A stretch of DNA of 64,000 nucleotides from Actinomycetes bacterium (GCA_023404955.1 JAEXZY010000027.1:20566-84565); one strand, 5' to 3'. Shown: positions 42,826 to 51,922, numbered from the stretch's first letter. Program-made: numbers and translations. The notes: generated by a model not told the origin, from the sequence alone.

Positions 42826-43893
42826 TCAGTTCCCTTCGCCCGAGAGCATCAGCAGTAGTTGCGGGTCGCAATCCAAGGGGGGCACCCGGTCGAGTATCTG
42901 GCGAAAGCACCGACTGTCGAGCAGTTCGCGGATGGCGCCCACCTGATCGAGCGGAACGCCTTCTGCGGTCAAGGTGTCCAGCAGCCGCATCAGGACCACC
43001 CCGATGGCGCCGAGTTCGCCTCGCGCCCAGAGTCTCTGGTACTCGGACAGCGCGTTCTGCCAGGCCAGCAAGGTTGCCGGACTGTGGGTCACCGCGACCG
43101 CCAGAGCCGCCTGTGCCTGGTTGATCATCCTGAACAGTGAACCGGCGCACTCGACGTCGTCGGTAGCGAGATCGGTCAGCGCATCTCGATATCTCCGGCC
43201 CCACTCACGCCAGCAGTCCGACACGCCGCCGTCGAGAATGCGGATCAGGAAGTCGTGGGTGATCCGGTTCGGATCGGGTCGCCAGATCTTGACGTCGTCG
43301 ATGAGGCCGTCGACCGGTAGACCGCCGCTCTTGTCGTTGCCGATGGTCAACGACGTCGTCGGCCGTATCGGTTCCAGCGGTCTGTCGTTCCAGGCCTTGA
43401 CCAACTCACCGTTGAGGTAGAGCTGCACGTTGGATACGCCGTCGTAGGTGTAACCCGCTCGTACCCAATCCATCTGGTCCACACCGTAGTCCGACAGCGT
43501 CACGCTGTGACGCAGTAGCCCGAGATGGGAACCGGGGGTGTGCCACCGGGTGGTCACTCCGAGATCCAGTTGCCCACCACTGAACAATCCGACGAAGAAC
43601 GAGCCGGGCGCGTTCACCAGATGCCCGTTGCCGTCCGCCCTCTCGCGGCGGAAGATCAGCTCGACGCTCAGCGCCGACAGCTGGTCCCAATGGGCTGTCG
43701 GATTGACGGCGATGCGTCCTCGGCGCCGGATTCGCACCGCGCCAGAGCCCTCGCTCTGCCCGTCTAGCAGAAAGTCCGCCGTTGTCAGGTCTGCCCCGCG
43801 GCCGTGTGCTGCGTGCCCGGGGGAGTGGTCGAACGCGACACCGGGTGTGCCGGAATAGCTGTGGTGCAGGATCAATTCCCATGGTGCGCTCAC
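42826..43893 (-). CDS. LamG (concanavalin-like) domain protein
   Basis: 355 residues. The N-terminal two-thirds is a LamG/jelly-roll fold: LILHHSYSGTPGVAFDHS, LSALSVELIFRRERADG, WVRAGYTYDGVSNVQLYLNG and GLIDDVKIWRPDPN, the usual strand order ending in DDVxI. Residues 211–355 are helical (ALTDLATDDVECAG, LLAWQNALSEYQRLWARG). No signal peptide or membrane helix. GTG 43893 has GAGGAG six bases upstream. It is the first gene of a two-gene operon with the Vps62-like protein. Carbohydrate or protein binding is the usual role of the fold. Confidence 0.75.
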   Translation of the reverse strand: MSAPWELILHHSYSGTPGVAFDHSPGHAAHGRGADLTTADFLLDGQSEGSGAVRIRRRGRIAVNPTAHWDQLSALSVELIFRRERADGNGHLVNAPGSFFVGLFSGGQLDLGVTTRWHTPGSHLGLLRHSVTLSDYGVDQMDWVRAGYTYDGVSNVQLYLNGELVKAWNDRPLEPIRPTTSLTIGNDKSGGLPVDGLIDDVKIWRPDPNRITHDFLIRILDGGVSDCWREWGRRYRDALTDLATDDVECAGSLFRMINQAQAALAVAVTHSPATLLAWQNALSEYQRLWARGELGAIGVVLMRLLDTLTAEGVPLDQVGAIRELLDSRCFRQILDRVPPLDCDPQLLLMLSGEGN

Positions 43894-43975
43894 GCCTGCT
43901 CCTCATGTGGTGGACGCCCGGATCTGCTGCCGGGCTCGCCCATGAGAATCAATCGTGGATCGTGCGGGCGCCTGC

Positions 43976-43987
43976 GTAGTGCACTAC
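43976..43987. promoter_or_regulatory. 12-bp perfect palindrome upstream of the LamG gene
   Basis: GTAGTGCACTAC lies 83 bases before the LamG start in the 107-base gap after echA2. Possible operator for the Vps62/LamG operon. Confidence 0.3.
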
Positions 43988-44000
43988 CTGACTTCTGCCC

Positions 44001-44897
44001 TCAGGGCTCGATGACGTGTGAGGGGTCGGGCCTGCGCTCCGGGGGTGCCTGGCTGTAGTCGCCCCACGGCCCGTCGCGCTGCTCGACCGCGGCGCGCACC
44101 CCGTCCCGTTCGGCGGTCGCGATGAAGCCCAGCGCATCCGGGGTGTTGCGCATCAGCCCGTCGAGAATGCCGCCGAGGGTCTGTGTCGACGCCAACCCCA
44201 TGTTCTCGTAGGCCTGGTTGACGATCAGCTTCTGCGCCTGTAGCTGCGAGAGCGGAATCGTCGCGAGCTTGGCCGCGACCTCGGCCACCCGCGCTTCCAG
44301 CCGCTCGAACGGCACCGACTCGTTGATCAGTTCGACCGCCGCAGCTTCCTTTCCGGTGAGCGGCTCGCCGGTCAGCGCATGCCACTTCACCTTCGACAGA
44401 CTCAGCCGGTACAGCCACATGCCGGTCAGGTAGGCACCCCACATGCGCGCATACGGCGTCCCGATCACCGCGTCGTCACTGGCGATCACCAGATCGGCAC
44501 ACAACGCGTAATCGCTGGCACCACCGACACACCAGCCGTGCACCTGCGCGATCACCGGTTTGGACGCCCGCCAGATCGCCATGAACTTACTCGTCGGCCC
44601 GGTCTCCCGGGAGCTGACCATCGCGAAGTCCTTGCCGGGATCCCAGCGCCCGTCGGTGTTCATCGCCTCGCCCCAGTGGTCGAAACCGCCACCGAAGTCG
44701 TAGCCGCCCGAGAACGCTCGTCCGGCGCCGCGCAGCACGATCACCTTGATCGCCGGGTCGCGCTCGGCCAGCCCGACGGCGGCCTCGATCTCGTCGGGCA
44801 TCGGCGGCACGATCGTGTTGAGGCGTTCCGGGCGGTTCAGCGTGATCGTGGCGACCGGCGGTTCGGAGCGGTAGAGGACCGTCTGGAACTGGCTCAT
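44001..44897 (-). CDS. echA2: Crotonase-fold enoyl-CoA hydratase/isomerase family protein
   Basis: 298 residues with crotonase landmarks: TITLNRPERLN, VIVLRGAGRAFSGGYDFGGG (first oxyanion loop, about residues 53–72) and VHGWCVGGASDYALCADLVIA split as the second loop. Where hydratases have Glu in GGGCE there is Asp (GGASD), and the second catalytic Glu of GxPE is Tyr (IGTPYARMWG). So water addition is unlikely; other crotonase chemistry or a structural role is possible. Symbol is by synteny with Rv0456c, adjacent to the prolyl oligopeptidase region. It follows the anti-sigma gene by 10 bases, so it may be part of the sigma regulon. Confidence 0.75.
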   Translation of the reverse strand: MSQFQTVLYRSEPPVATITLNRPERLNTIVPPMPDEIEAAVGLAERDPAIKVIVLRGAGRAFSGGYDFGGGFDHWGEAMNTDGRWDPGKDFAMVSSRETGPTSKFMAIWRASKPVIAQVHGWCVGGASDYALCADLVIASDDAVIGTPYARMWGAYLTGMWLYRLSLSKVKWHALTGEPLTGKEAAAVELINESVPFERLEARVAEVAAKLATIPLSQLQAQKLIVNQAYENMGLASTQTLGGILDGLMRNTPDALGFIATAERDGVRAAVEQRDGPWGDYSQAPPERRPDPSHVIEP

Positions 44898-44907
44898 CTG
44901 AGCAGTT

Positions 44908-45150
44908 CTAGCGCCAGTCGCGGAAGGCGTCCAGCAGCCGGTCGCGCAACGGCGGGTCGACGTCGTCGTCGCAGAGGACGCTCAACGTCCGCACGGTGGT
45001 GCGGAACTGCTGCAGATAGGTCAGACAGCCGTCGCAGCCCGCCAGGTGCTGTTCGAATCGCGTCTGGGTGACCGCATCGAGGGCGCCCTCGAAGTAGGCG
45101 GTGATCAGCTCGACCAGCTCGTAGCAGTCCATCGGTGCGGGCTCGGTCAC
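44908..45150 (-). CDS. Zinc-finger anti-sigma factor
   Basis: 80-residue ZAS-type protein with HLAGCDGC (HxxxCxxC, about residues 35–42) that with an upstream residue binds zinc and the ECF sigma factor. No membrane helix, so it is a cytosolic, redox-type anti-sigma, as in RsrA or RshA. GTG 45150 overlaps the sigma stop (GTGA); ATG 45132 (MDCYELVELI) is a later alternative. Probably senses oxidative or thiol stress by analogy. Confidence 0.85.
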   Translation of the reverse strand: MTEPAPMDCYELVELITAYFEGALDAVTQTRFEQHLAGCDGCLTYLQQFRTTVRTLSVLCDDDVDPPLRDRLLDAFRDWR

Positions 45151-45782
45151 GTCACGTCCCTCACGTAGTTCTCGAGGACCTGCCGGATCGCCGTGCGCCC
45201 GCGGTGCAGCAGCACGCGCTGATTGGCCGGCGTGATGCCGAGCAATCGGCTCACCTCGGCGGAGTCGACGTCGAGCACGTCGCGCAGCGTGACCACGAGG
45301 CGTTGCCGCTCGGGCAGGGTGTCGAGCGCCTCACGGGTGAGGTCCAGCAACTCCGAGCTCAGCACCGAACCCTCGGGGGACTCGGGAAACGGCACCGGCT
45401 CTTCGCCGTCGCGCCAGTGGCCCGCCCAGCGTTCGTCGCCGTCATGGAACCGCGCCGGATGCACGGAGCCGCCGGTGTAGGCCGCGATCTGCGCGTCGGA
45501 CTCCCGGCGATCCCGGACGCCCCGCTTCTTGGCGATGTTGATCAGCACCGTGAACAGCCAGGTGCGCAGCGAGGACCGGCCTTCGAAGCCGTCGATGCCC
45601 TTGAGTAGAGCGATCCACGCCTCCTGCACGACGTCTTCGGCGACCTCCCGGGACGAGACATAGCCCTGGGCGATCCGCAGCATCGCCGGGGTGTGCCTGT
45701 CGACCAGCGCGGCGAACGTCGCCTCGTCGCGCGCCCGCAGCGCCTCGACGATGGCGGCCTCGTCCGCGGAAGTGGCGGTCAT
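45147..45782 (-). CDS. ECF RNA polymerase sigma factor
   Basis: 211 residues. Region 2: LVDRHTPAMLRIAQGYVSS, EDVVQEAWIALLKGIDGFEG and SLRTWLFTVLINIAKKRGV; region 4: LTREALDTLPERQRLVV and SAEVSRLLGITPANQRVLLH. The linker between (about residues 105–135) is long and acidic (HDGDERWAGHWRDGEEPVP). ATG 45782 (MTATSADEAAIVEALR) is preferred; an upstream in-frame extension has no homology. Coupled to the zinc anti-sigma by a 4-base overlap. Regulates unknown genes; autoregulation is normal for such pairs. Confidence 0.9.
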   Translation of the reverse strand: MTATSADEAAIVEALRARDEATFAALVDRHTPAMLRIAQGYVSSREVAEDVVQEAWIALLKGIDGFEGRSSLRTWLFTVLINIAKKRGVRDRRESDAQIAAYTGGSVHPARFHDGDERWAGHWRDGEEPVPFPESPEGSVLSSELLDLTREALDTLPERQRLVVTLRDVLDVDSAEVSRLLGITPANQRVLLHRGRTAIRQVLENYVRDVT

Positions 45783-45899
45783 GTCCGCGAGATCGTAACC
45801 CAGCGCATCACACCGCGGCGCCCCGAGAATGGTCGGCCGGTACCCGTCGTGAGGTGCCCGGCAGAACATGATCTTTAGTGCCCTCCCGGGCCGCAGGCG

Positions 45900-46214
45900 T
45901 TACAGGTCGCGCGGCGTCTGATCTCGTAGTGCCGGGTCCGCCGACCGGACGCGGCCGCCGATCACGATGTTCGGCGTGCGGAAGTAGGCCCAGCCCAACG
46001 TCAGCACCGTCGCTGCCGCGGCCAGCGCCAGCGCGCTCTGCAGGTCGGGCAGGCCCGACACGAACAGAACGACGATGCCTGCACCGGTGCCCGCCCAGTA
46101 GATGCGGCGCTTGACCGCCCGCCGATCCAGCCGCGCGGTATCCCACCCGGGTGCGGCGATACCGGCCAGCACCAGCGCCGCACCGACGATCAGCAGGATC
46201 TCCGAGGACGTCAT
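45900..46214 (-). CDS. Small membrane protein
   Basis: 104 residues with hydrophobic segments near 5–22, 42–58 and 62–78. Family not recognised. ATG 46214 overlaps the stop of the lipoprotein gene (ATGA), so the two are coupled; 117 bases separate its stop from the sigma gene. Confidence 0.75.
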   Translation of the reverse strand: MTSSEILLIVGAALVLAGIAAPGWDTARLDRRAVKRRIYWAGTGAGIVVLFVSGLPDLQSALALAAAATVLTLGWAYFRTPNIVIGGRVRSADPALRDQTPRDL

Positions 46215-46879
46215 GGCAGCAGCAGCTGGAAGCCGTCGACGATCTCCGTCGAATCACTCACATAGGTGGGGTTCGCCGGGTCGGTGGTCTGCACCGTCAG
46301 CGTCGCCAGATAGGTGGCCGACGGGCCCTGCGCCACAACGGCATGCATGATGATCGGCCGCTCCGGTGCCGGTCCCATCGCGGGCGCTGTGTATGTCGTT
46401 GTCTCCGAGGGCAATCCGCACGTGGTGTTGCTCTCCGTCTGCAGGTCGAAGGCGCCCATCATCGTGGTCAGGTTGGACCGGTTCTGCTCGAACACGGTGT
46501 CGGGATCGGCGCTGCCGCGGACCGACTCGAGGGTGACCACCGCGTTGGGGGCGAACTGATTGGCGATCAGACCCTGCGCCACGATCGCGAACCGGATGAT
46601 CTCGTTGTCCATCATCGTGTTGCGCTCCCAGCCCGGCGGCTGCGGGACGCGCAACTGCGGCTCGCGGGGGTTCTTCTGGGGGATGTCGACCAGCGGCGCG
46701 GAGACGCTGGCGCACCGCGATTCGTCACCGGCGGTTCCGCCGCCGGTGCCTCCGGTGGTGGGAGCGGGTCCTGCGGCCGTCACCGCGGTGCCGGTGACCT
46801 CCCGGCCGCAGCCGGTGAGCAGCCCCGGGATTGCCAAGGTCGCGAGCATCACCGCAGCGGCCGATCGGGCGATCGTCAC
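46211..46879 (-). CDS. Lipoprotein of the LpqN/LpqT type
   Basis: 222-residue exported lipoprotein. Signal peptide with lipobox LLTGC (Cys at about residue 24), a low-complexity Thr/Gly linker, then a soluble domain with LRVPQPPGWERN and FAIVAQGLIANQFAPNAVVT, which fits the LpqN-like family of mycobacterial lipoproteins. Such proteins bind or help export small hydrophobic ligands or proteins in the envelope. GTG 46879; it begins one base after the peptidase stop. Confidence 0.8.
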   Translation of the reverse strand: MTIARSAAAVMLATLAIPGLLTGCGREVTGTAVTAAGPAPTTGGTGGGTAGDESRCASVSAPLVDIPQKNPREPQLRVPQPPGWERNTMMDNEIIRFAIVAQGLIANQFAPNAVVTLESVRGSADPDTVFEQNRSNLTTMMGAFDLQTESNTTCGLPSETTTYTAPAMGPAPERPIIMHAVVAQGPSATYLATLTVQTTDPANPTYVSDSTEIVDGFQLLLP

Positions 46880-46880
46880 G

Positions 46881-48914
46881 TCACTTCCCTCCCAGGGTTT
46901 CGAGCAGGAACTCGTAGATCAGGGCGGCGCGGAACGCGATCTGCGGATTGTCCGACGCGCCTGCGTGCCCACCCTCGATGTTCTCGTAGTACCGCACCGG
47001 GTGGCCGGCCGCCTCCAGCGCCGCGGTCATCTTCCTCGCGTGGCCGGGATGGACGCGGTCGTCGCGTGTCGAGGTGGTGATCAGCACCGGCGGATAGCGG
47101 CGCTCAGACGAAATATTCTGATAGGGCGAGTATTTCGAGATGAACTCCCAATCGCCTGGATCGTCGGGGTCGCCGTACTCGGCCACCCAGGACGCACCGG
47201 CCAGCAGCAGGTGGAACCGCTTCATGTCGAGCAGCGGCACGCTGCAGACCAGCGACCCGAACAGCTCGGGATACTGCGTCAGCATGATGCCCATCAACAG
47301 GCCACCATTGCTGCCGCCCTGAGCGCCGAGCTGCTCCACCGAGGTGATCCCCCGCGCGACGAGATCCCGTGCCACAGCGGCGAAGTCCTCGCCGACGAGG
47401 TGCCTCCCCTCGCGCATCGCCTGGGTGTGCCAGGTGGGACCGTACTCGCCTCCGCCGCGGATGTTGGCCAGCACGTAGGTGCCTCCGCGGGAGAGCCACA
47501 GCCGCCCCAGCACACCGTCGTAGCCGGGAGTGCGGGCCACCTCGAAGCCGCCGTACCCACCGAGCAGCGTCGGACCGGCGCTCTGCGCGTGCCGGTGACC
47601 CACCACGAAGTACGGGATCGAGGTGCCGTCGTCTGACGTCGCGAAGTACTGTTGTACCTCGAGGTCGGCGGCGTCGAAGAACGACGGCGCCCGTTTGATC
47701 TCGGTGAGAACACCGCCCGCGGCACCGTGCAGTAGCCGCGACGGGGTGACGAAACCCGAACAGTCGATGAAGATCTCGTCGCTGAGATGATCGACGGCGA
47801 CCAGGGACACGGTGGTGTTGTCCGGCAACCCGGGCACCGGTTCGCTGACCCACGAGCCCGGGGTGACCACCTCGACGTGGCTTGCCACGTCGGCGAGGGT
47901 GACGAGCACCAGTCGATCACGCGTCCACCCGTAGTGGTGCAGGCTGGTGTGCCGGTCCGGGGTGAAGACGGTAGTCAATTCGGCACTGCCGGAGAGGAAT
48001 TCGTCGTAGTCGGCGGCCAGCAGCGAACCGGCGGGATAGTGCTGGGTGGTGCCCGCCCCGTAGCTGTAGTGCCAGTCGCTGCGCAGCTCGATCAACAGCC
48101 AGCTGCGGTGAATCGAGATGCTGGCATCGGTCGGGGCGTCGATGCGGATCAGCTCGGGCCCGCGCAGTTCGTAGACGTCGTCGTTGAAGAAGTCGAGAGC
48201 GCGGCTGATCAGCGTGCGTTCGAAGCCTGGGGTGCGGTCCACCGACGCCGCCACGAGAACGTCGGCGGCGTCCCCCTCGAAGATCGTCTCCGCGTCCTCC
48301 AGTGGCGTCCCGCGCGACCAGCGCTTGACCACCCGCGGATACCCGGACTCGGTGAGCGAGCCCTCGCCGAAGTCCGTGCCGACCAGCAGGGTGTCGTCAT
48401 CGAGCCAGGTGGTCTGCGACTTCGCTTCGGCGAGCTGGAATCCACCGTCGACGAACGATCGCGTCGCCATGTCGAATTCGCGCACCGCCGCCGCGTCCGA
48501 CCCGCCCCGGGACAGGCTGACCAAGGCGCGCCCGTGATCGGGTTCGATCACGTCGGCACCGGCCCACACCCAGTTCTGCCCGTCGGCGCGGGCCAGCTCG
48601 TCGACGTCGATGACGACGTCCCACTCCGGTGTCTCGGTGCGGTAGCTCTCGAGGGTGGTCCGTCGCCACAGACCCTTCGGATTGGTCGCGTCGCGCCAGA
48701 AGTTGTAGAGGAATTCCCCACGCCGGCGCACGTAGGGGATCCGGGTGTCGGTGTCGAGGACGTCGAGCGCCTCCGCGCGCATCTGCTCGAAGCGCTCACC
48801 ACCCAGCTCGGCGATCGTCGGATCGTTGTGCTCGCGCACCCAGGCGAGCGCGTCGTCGCCGGTGATCTCCTCGAGCCAGAGGAACGGATCATCCGCCTGT
48901 GGGGGGTTCGTCAC
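46881..48914 (-). CDS. Prolyl oligopeptidase family serine peptidase (Rv0457c-like)
   Basis: 677 residues, the length of M. tuberculosis Rv0457c. The N-terminal part forms a seven-bladed propeller (DDPFLWLEEITGDDALAWVR at the start), the C-terminal part an alpha/beta hydrolase with GAQGGSNGGLLMG (nucleophile Ser near 535), the Asp in TSTRDDRVHPGHA and His in IEGGHAGASD. Cuts short peptides after proline or similar; predicted cytosolic because no signal peptide is visible. GTG 48914 is chosen because VTNPPQADDPFLWLEE is the family N-terminus; in-frame upstream sequence overlaps the GGDEF gene's promoter. Heads the minus-strand run to the lipoprotein gene. Confidence 0.9.
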   Translation of the reverse strand: MTNPPQADDPFLWLEEITGDDALAWVREHNDPTIAELGGERFEQMRAEALDVLDTDTRIPYVRRRGEFLYNFWRDATNPKGLWRRTTLESYRTETPEWDVVIDVDELARADGQNWVWAGADVIEPDHGRALVSLSRGGSDAAAVREFDMATRSFVDGGFQLAEAKSQTTWLDDDTLLVGTDFGEGSLTESGYPRVVKRWSRGTPLEDAETIFEGDAADVLVAASVDRTPGFERTLISRALDFFNDDVYELRGPELIRIDAPTDASISIHRSWLLIELRSDWHYSYGAGTTQHYPAGSLLAADYDEFLSGSAELTTVFTPDRHTSLHHYGWTRDRLVLVTLADVASHVEVVTPGSWVSEPVPGLPDNTTVSLVAVDHLSDEIFIDCSGFVTPSRLLHGAAGGVLTEIKRAPSFFDAADLEVQQYFATSDDGTSIPYFVVGHRHAQSAGPTLLGGYGGFEVARTPGYDGVLGRLWLSRGGTYVLANIRGGGEYGPTWHTQAMREGRHLVGEDFAAVARDLVARGITSVEQLGAQGGSNGGLLMGIMLTQYPELFGSLVCSVPLLDMKRFHLLLAGASWVAEYGDPDDPGDWEFISKYSPYQNISSERRYPPVLITTSTRDDRVHPGHARKMTAALEAAGHPVRYYENIEGGHAGASDNPQIAFRAALIYEFLLETLGGK

Positions 48915-49010
48915 GCCCCTATTCTGCGCACCGGTGCCGATGGTGCTCGAATCGGCTGCGGGAATGGGTGCGGTCGGTACGATCACCCCAGCTGAGCATC
49001 GGGGGCCGCG

Positions 49011-50075
49011 GTGAACCACATCCGTCAGTGGTGGCGGCAGCCCGACCGCTACGACTGGCTGGCCGACTACCTGAAGTCACGCCGGCTGCTCCGGATCGCC
49101 TCGGCGATGATGTCCGCGATCATGGCGGTGCTGGCCGTCGCCGTGGCGTTGACCACGAGTAGTCCCGCCGGCCCGTACGGCGCCGCCCGAGCCGTGGTGT
49201 GGGTGATCGCCGCGGGATTCGCCGGTGTCGCGGTGGCATACGCCCGGCGGTGGCCGACGCGGAGGCAGTCGGCGACTTTCTCGATGTACGGCTGTGCCGC
49301 GCTGGCCGTCGTCTCGGCGGTCCAGTCCGACCCTCACGCCGGCCTGCTGACCTGTTGGGCCTTCGTCGGGTTGGCCGGCTACGTCGCCTCGGCACACAGC
49401 CCGCGCCTGCTCGCCGTCGCCGTCGGCGTCGCGCTCGGCACCGCTGTCACGAGTGCGGTGCGGATGGGGGTGGCAGGCGATGTGCCGTTGGGCGTGGCCA
49501 CGCTGCTGATGTCCATCGGTGGGTTGTTGACGGTGCCGTTCGGCGGCCAGATCCTGACGCGGCTTCTGTGGAACGACGCCGTGTCGACCGATCCGCTGAC
49601 CGGGCTGATCAACCGGCGCGGGTTCCGGCGGTCGGCACGCGCGCTGATCACCGACGCGGCCCGGCGCGGGTCTGGGAGTTTCAGCGTGGTGGTGATCGAT
49701 CTCGACGGATTCAAACGGCTCAACGACACACTGGGTCACGCGGTCGGGGATCGGGTCCTGGTCGACGTGTCCGCCCGGCTGCGGGCCGTGTGCGCATCGG
49801 GCGCCATCGCGGCACGCGTGGGTGGCGAGGAGTTCGTGGTCGCCCGGGCCTGCCCGCCGCGCGAGATGGACATGCTGGCGCGGCGGCTGTGCACGGCGAT
49901 CGCGTCGAATCCGTGGCATGTGACGGCGAGCCTGGGGGTCGCCGGGGTCCCCGTGCAGGACCCCGCCGCCGACACCCGCGCGCTGATCGACCGCGTCTTC
50001 GCCGCGGCCGACATGGCGATGTACGAGGCGAAACGGGCCGGCGGCAACCAGATTCGGCGTTCTGACGCCGCCTGA
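49011..50075 (+). CDS. Membrane diguanylate cyclase (GGDEF protein), copy 1
   Basis: 354 residues. N-terminal IRQWWRQPDRYDWLADYL, then about six membrane helices (29–50, 60–78, 90–105, 113–127, 134–150, 157–178) and a cytosolic GGDEF domain: DPLTGLINRRGF, VVVIDLDGFKRLNDTLGH and ARVGGEEFVV (active-site GGEEF, about 278). The RxxD inhibitory site is missing. Makes cyclic di-GMP from two GTP. Related to copy 2 at 58037–59134 by the same N-terminal motif and layout. GTG 49011. Convergent with the flavin monooxygenase with a 14-base gap. Confidence 0.88.
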   Translation: MNHIRQWWRQPDRYDWLADYLKSRRLLRIASAMMSAIMAVLAVAVALTTSSPAGPYGAARAVVWVIAAGFAGVAVAYARRWPTRRQSATFSMYGCAALAVVSAVQSDPHAGLLTCWAFVGLAGYVASAHSPRLLAVAVGVALGTAVTSAVRMGVAGDVPLGVATLLMSIGGLLTVPFGGQILTRLLWNDAVSTDPLTGLINRRGFRRSARALITDAARRGSGSFSVVVIDLDGFKRLNDTLGHAVGDRVLVDVSARLRAVCASGAIAARVGGEEFVVARACPPREMDMLARRLCTAIASNPWHVTASLGVAGVPVQDPAADTRALIDRVFAAADMAMYEAKRAGGNQIRRSDAA

Positions 50076-50089
50076 GCCCGTCGCGTCCG

Positions 50090-51922
50090 TCAGCTCAGGT
50101 GGTGCACCTCCTGCAGCCCGTACACCGGGGTGGGCATGCCCTCGTAGCGGGCCTTGAGCTGCAACGCCAGATACAGCGAGTAGTGCCGGGACTGGTGCAG
50201 GTTGCCCCCGTGGAACCACAGGTTGGGCTGCTGCGTGGGCTTCCACATGTTGCGCTGCTCGCCTTCCCACGGCCCGGGATCCTTGGGGGTGTCGCTGCCC
50301 AGACCCCACACCTTGCCGACCTTGTCGGCGACGTCCTGGCCGATCAGATCCGCGGCCCAGCCGTTCATCGAGCCGTACCCGGTCGCGTAGACCACCACGT
50401 CGGCGGGCAGCTCGGTGCCGTCGGCGAGCACCACCGAGTCCTCGGTCAGATGGTGGACCTGCCCGTGCGCCAGCTTGATCCGCCCGTCGGCGACCATGTC
50501 GCAGGCGCCGACGTCGATGTAGTAACCCGAGCCGCGGCGCAGGTACTTCATGAACAATCCGGAACCGTCTGCGCCCCAATCCAATTCGAACCCGGCGGCC
50601 GCCAGCCGGTCGTAGAACTCCTTGTCGCGCTCCCGCATCTGGTCGTACAGCGGGATCTGGAACTCATGCATGATCCGATACGGCAGCGAGGCGAAGGTCA
50701 GATCGGCCTTCTCGGTCGTCATCCCCGCGGCCAGCGCCCGCTCCGAGTACAGGTCGCCCAGGCCGATGTCCATCAGGGTGTCGGACTTGACGATGTGGGT
50801 GGAGGACCGCTGCACCATCGTGACGTCGACGCCGTTCTCGTAGAGCGCCTTGCAGATGTCGTGCGCGGAGTTGTTCGAGCCGATCACGACCGCCTTCTTG
50901 CCGGCATACGCGTCCGGGCCGGGGTGCTGCGACGAGTGGTGCTGATCGCCGCGGAACACGTCCTGGCCGGGCAGCGTGGGCACGTAGGGCTTGCCGGACA
51001 TACCGGTGGCGAGCACCAGCTGCGTCGGGTGCAGCGTGAGGCGTTCGCCGTCGCGGTCCACCTCGACGGTCCAGCGGTTCTCGGCCTCGTCGAAGGTGGC
51101 GGACAGGCACGTCGTCTTCGACCAGTACGGCACCTCCATCACGCGGGTGTAGAACTCCAGCCAGTCGCCGATCTTGTCCTTGGGCGCGAACACCGGCCAG
51201 TTCTGCGGGAACGGCAGGTAGGGCAGGTGGTCGTACCAGACCGGGTCGTGCAGGCACAGCGACTTGTACCGCTTGCGCCACTGATCGCCGGGGCGTTCGT
51301 GCTTGTCCACGACGATCGCCGGTACGCCGAGCTGACGCAGCCGGGCGCCCAGCGCGATGCCGCCCTGTCCGCCGCCGATCACCAGCGTGTACGGCTCGAT
51401 CGTGCGGCCCAGTTCGGCGTCTTCGGCGGCTTTCTTCTCGGCCCAGGAGCGGGGGTCGGGGTCGTCACCGTGCACGGCGCCGAGCACGCGCGTCGCGCCT
51501 TTGCGCTCCTCGTGGCCCTTGAGCTCTTGCAGCGCGGTGAGCAGCGTCCAGGCCTGATCGGTGCCGTCCTCGTTCTTGATGCGCAGATGCCCGGTGCCGC
51601 GGCCGGCGGCGGTCTCGAATTGGATGAACGCGGAGACGACGTCTCCGTCCTGCGTGGGTTCCTCCCGCGTGGCGAAGCCAGACGGGTCGGTCTCGGCAAG
51701 GCGGGCGGTCAGCATGTCGGTGATCTGCTCGCGGCCTTCGAGCGTCTTGAGGTTCCAGGTGAAGGACACCAGGTCACGCCAGAAACCGTCGACGGCGAAC
51801 ATGCCGGCGGCGCGCTCGATGTCGCGGACGGCCAGCGCCGCCTCGAAGTCGGCCAGCCAGGCATCGACGCGCTGCTGTGGGGTCAGATTTGTTGTGGTTC
51901 GAGGGTCGAGAGTGGAAGTCAT
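50090..51922 (-). CDS. Flavin-containing monooxygenase fused to an N-terminal SnoaL-like domain
   Basis: 610 residues. Residues 1 to about 150 are NTF2/SnoaL-like (AALAVRDIERAAGMFAVDG, WNLKTLEGREQITDML); then an FMO/Baeyer-Villiger-like oxidoreductase: FAD motif LVIGGGQGGIALGARLRQL (about 183), HHSSQHPGPDAYAG (FMO-like FxGxxxHS region) and NADPH motif AVVIGSNNSAHDICKALYE. It would insert oxygen into a ketone or an S/N group. ATG 51922. Divergent from the butanediol dehydrogenase across an inverted-repeat operator, so both sides may respond to the same signal. Possibly acts on a small ketone such as acetoin or diacetyl; this is inference from position. Confidence 0.85.
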   Translation of the reverse strand: MTSTLDPRTTTNLTPQQRVDAWLADFEAALAVRDIERAAGMFAVDGFWRDLVSFTWNLKTLEGREQITDMLTARLAETDPSGFATREEPTQDGDVVSAFIQFETAAGRGTGHLRIKNEDGTDQAWTLLTALQELKGHEERKGATRVLGAVHGDDPDPRSWAEKKAAEDAELGRTIEPYTLVIGGGQGGIALGARLRQLGVPAIVVDKHERPGDQWRKRYKSLCLHDPVWYDHLPYLPFPQNWPVFAPKDKIGDWLEFYTRVMEVPYWSKTTCLSATFDEAENRWTVEVDRDGERLTLHPTQLVLATGMSGKPYVPTLPGQDVFRGDQHHSSQHPGPDAYAGKKAVVIGSNNSAHDICKALYENGVDVTMVQRSSTHIVKSDTLMDIGLGDLYSERALAAGMTTEKADLTFASLPYRIMHEFQIPLYDQMRERDKEFYDRLAAAGFELDWGADGSGLFMKYLRRGSGYYIDVGACDMVADGRIKLAHGQVHHLTEDSVVLADGTELPADVVVYATGYGSMNGWAADLIGQDVADKVGKVWGLGSDTPKDPGPWEGEQRNMWKPTQQPNLWFHGGNLHQSRHYSLYLALQLKARYEGMPTPVYGLQEVHHLS

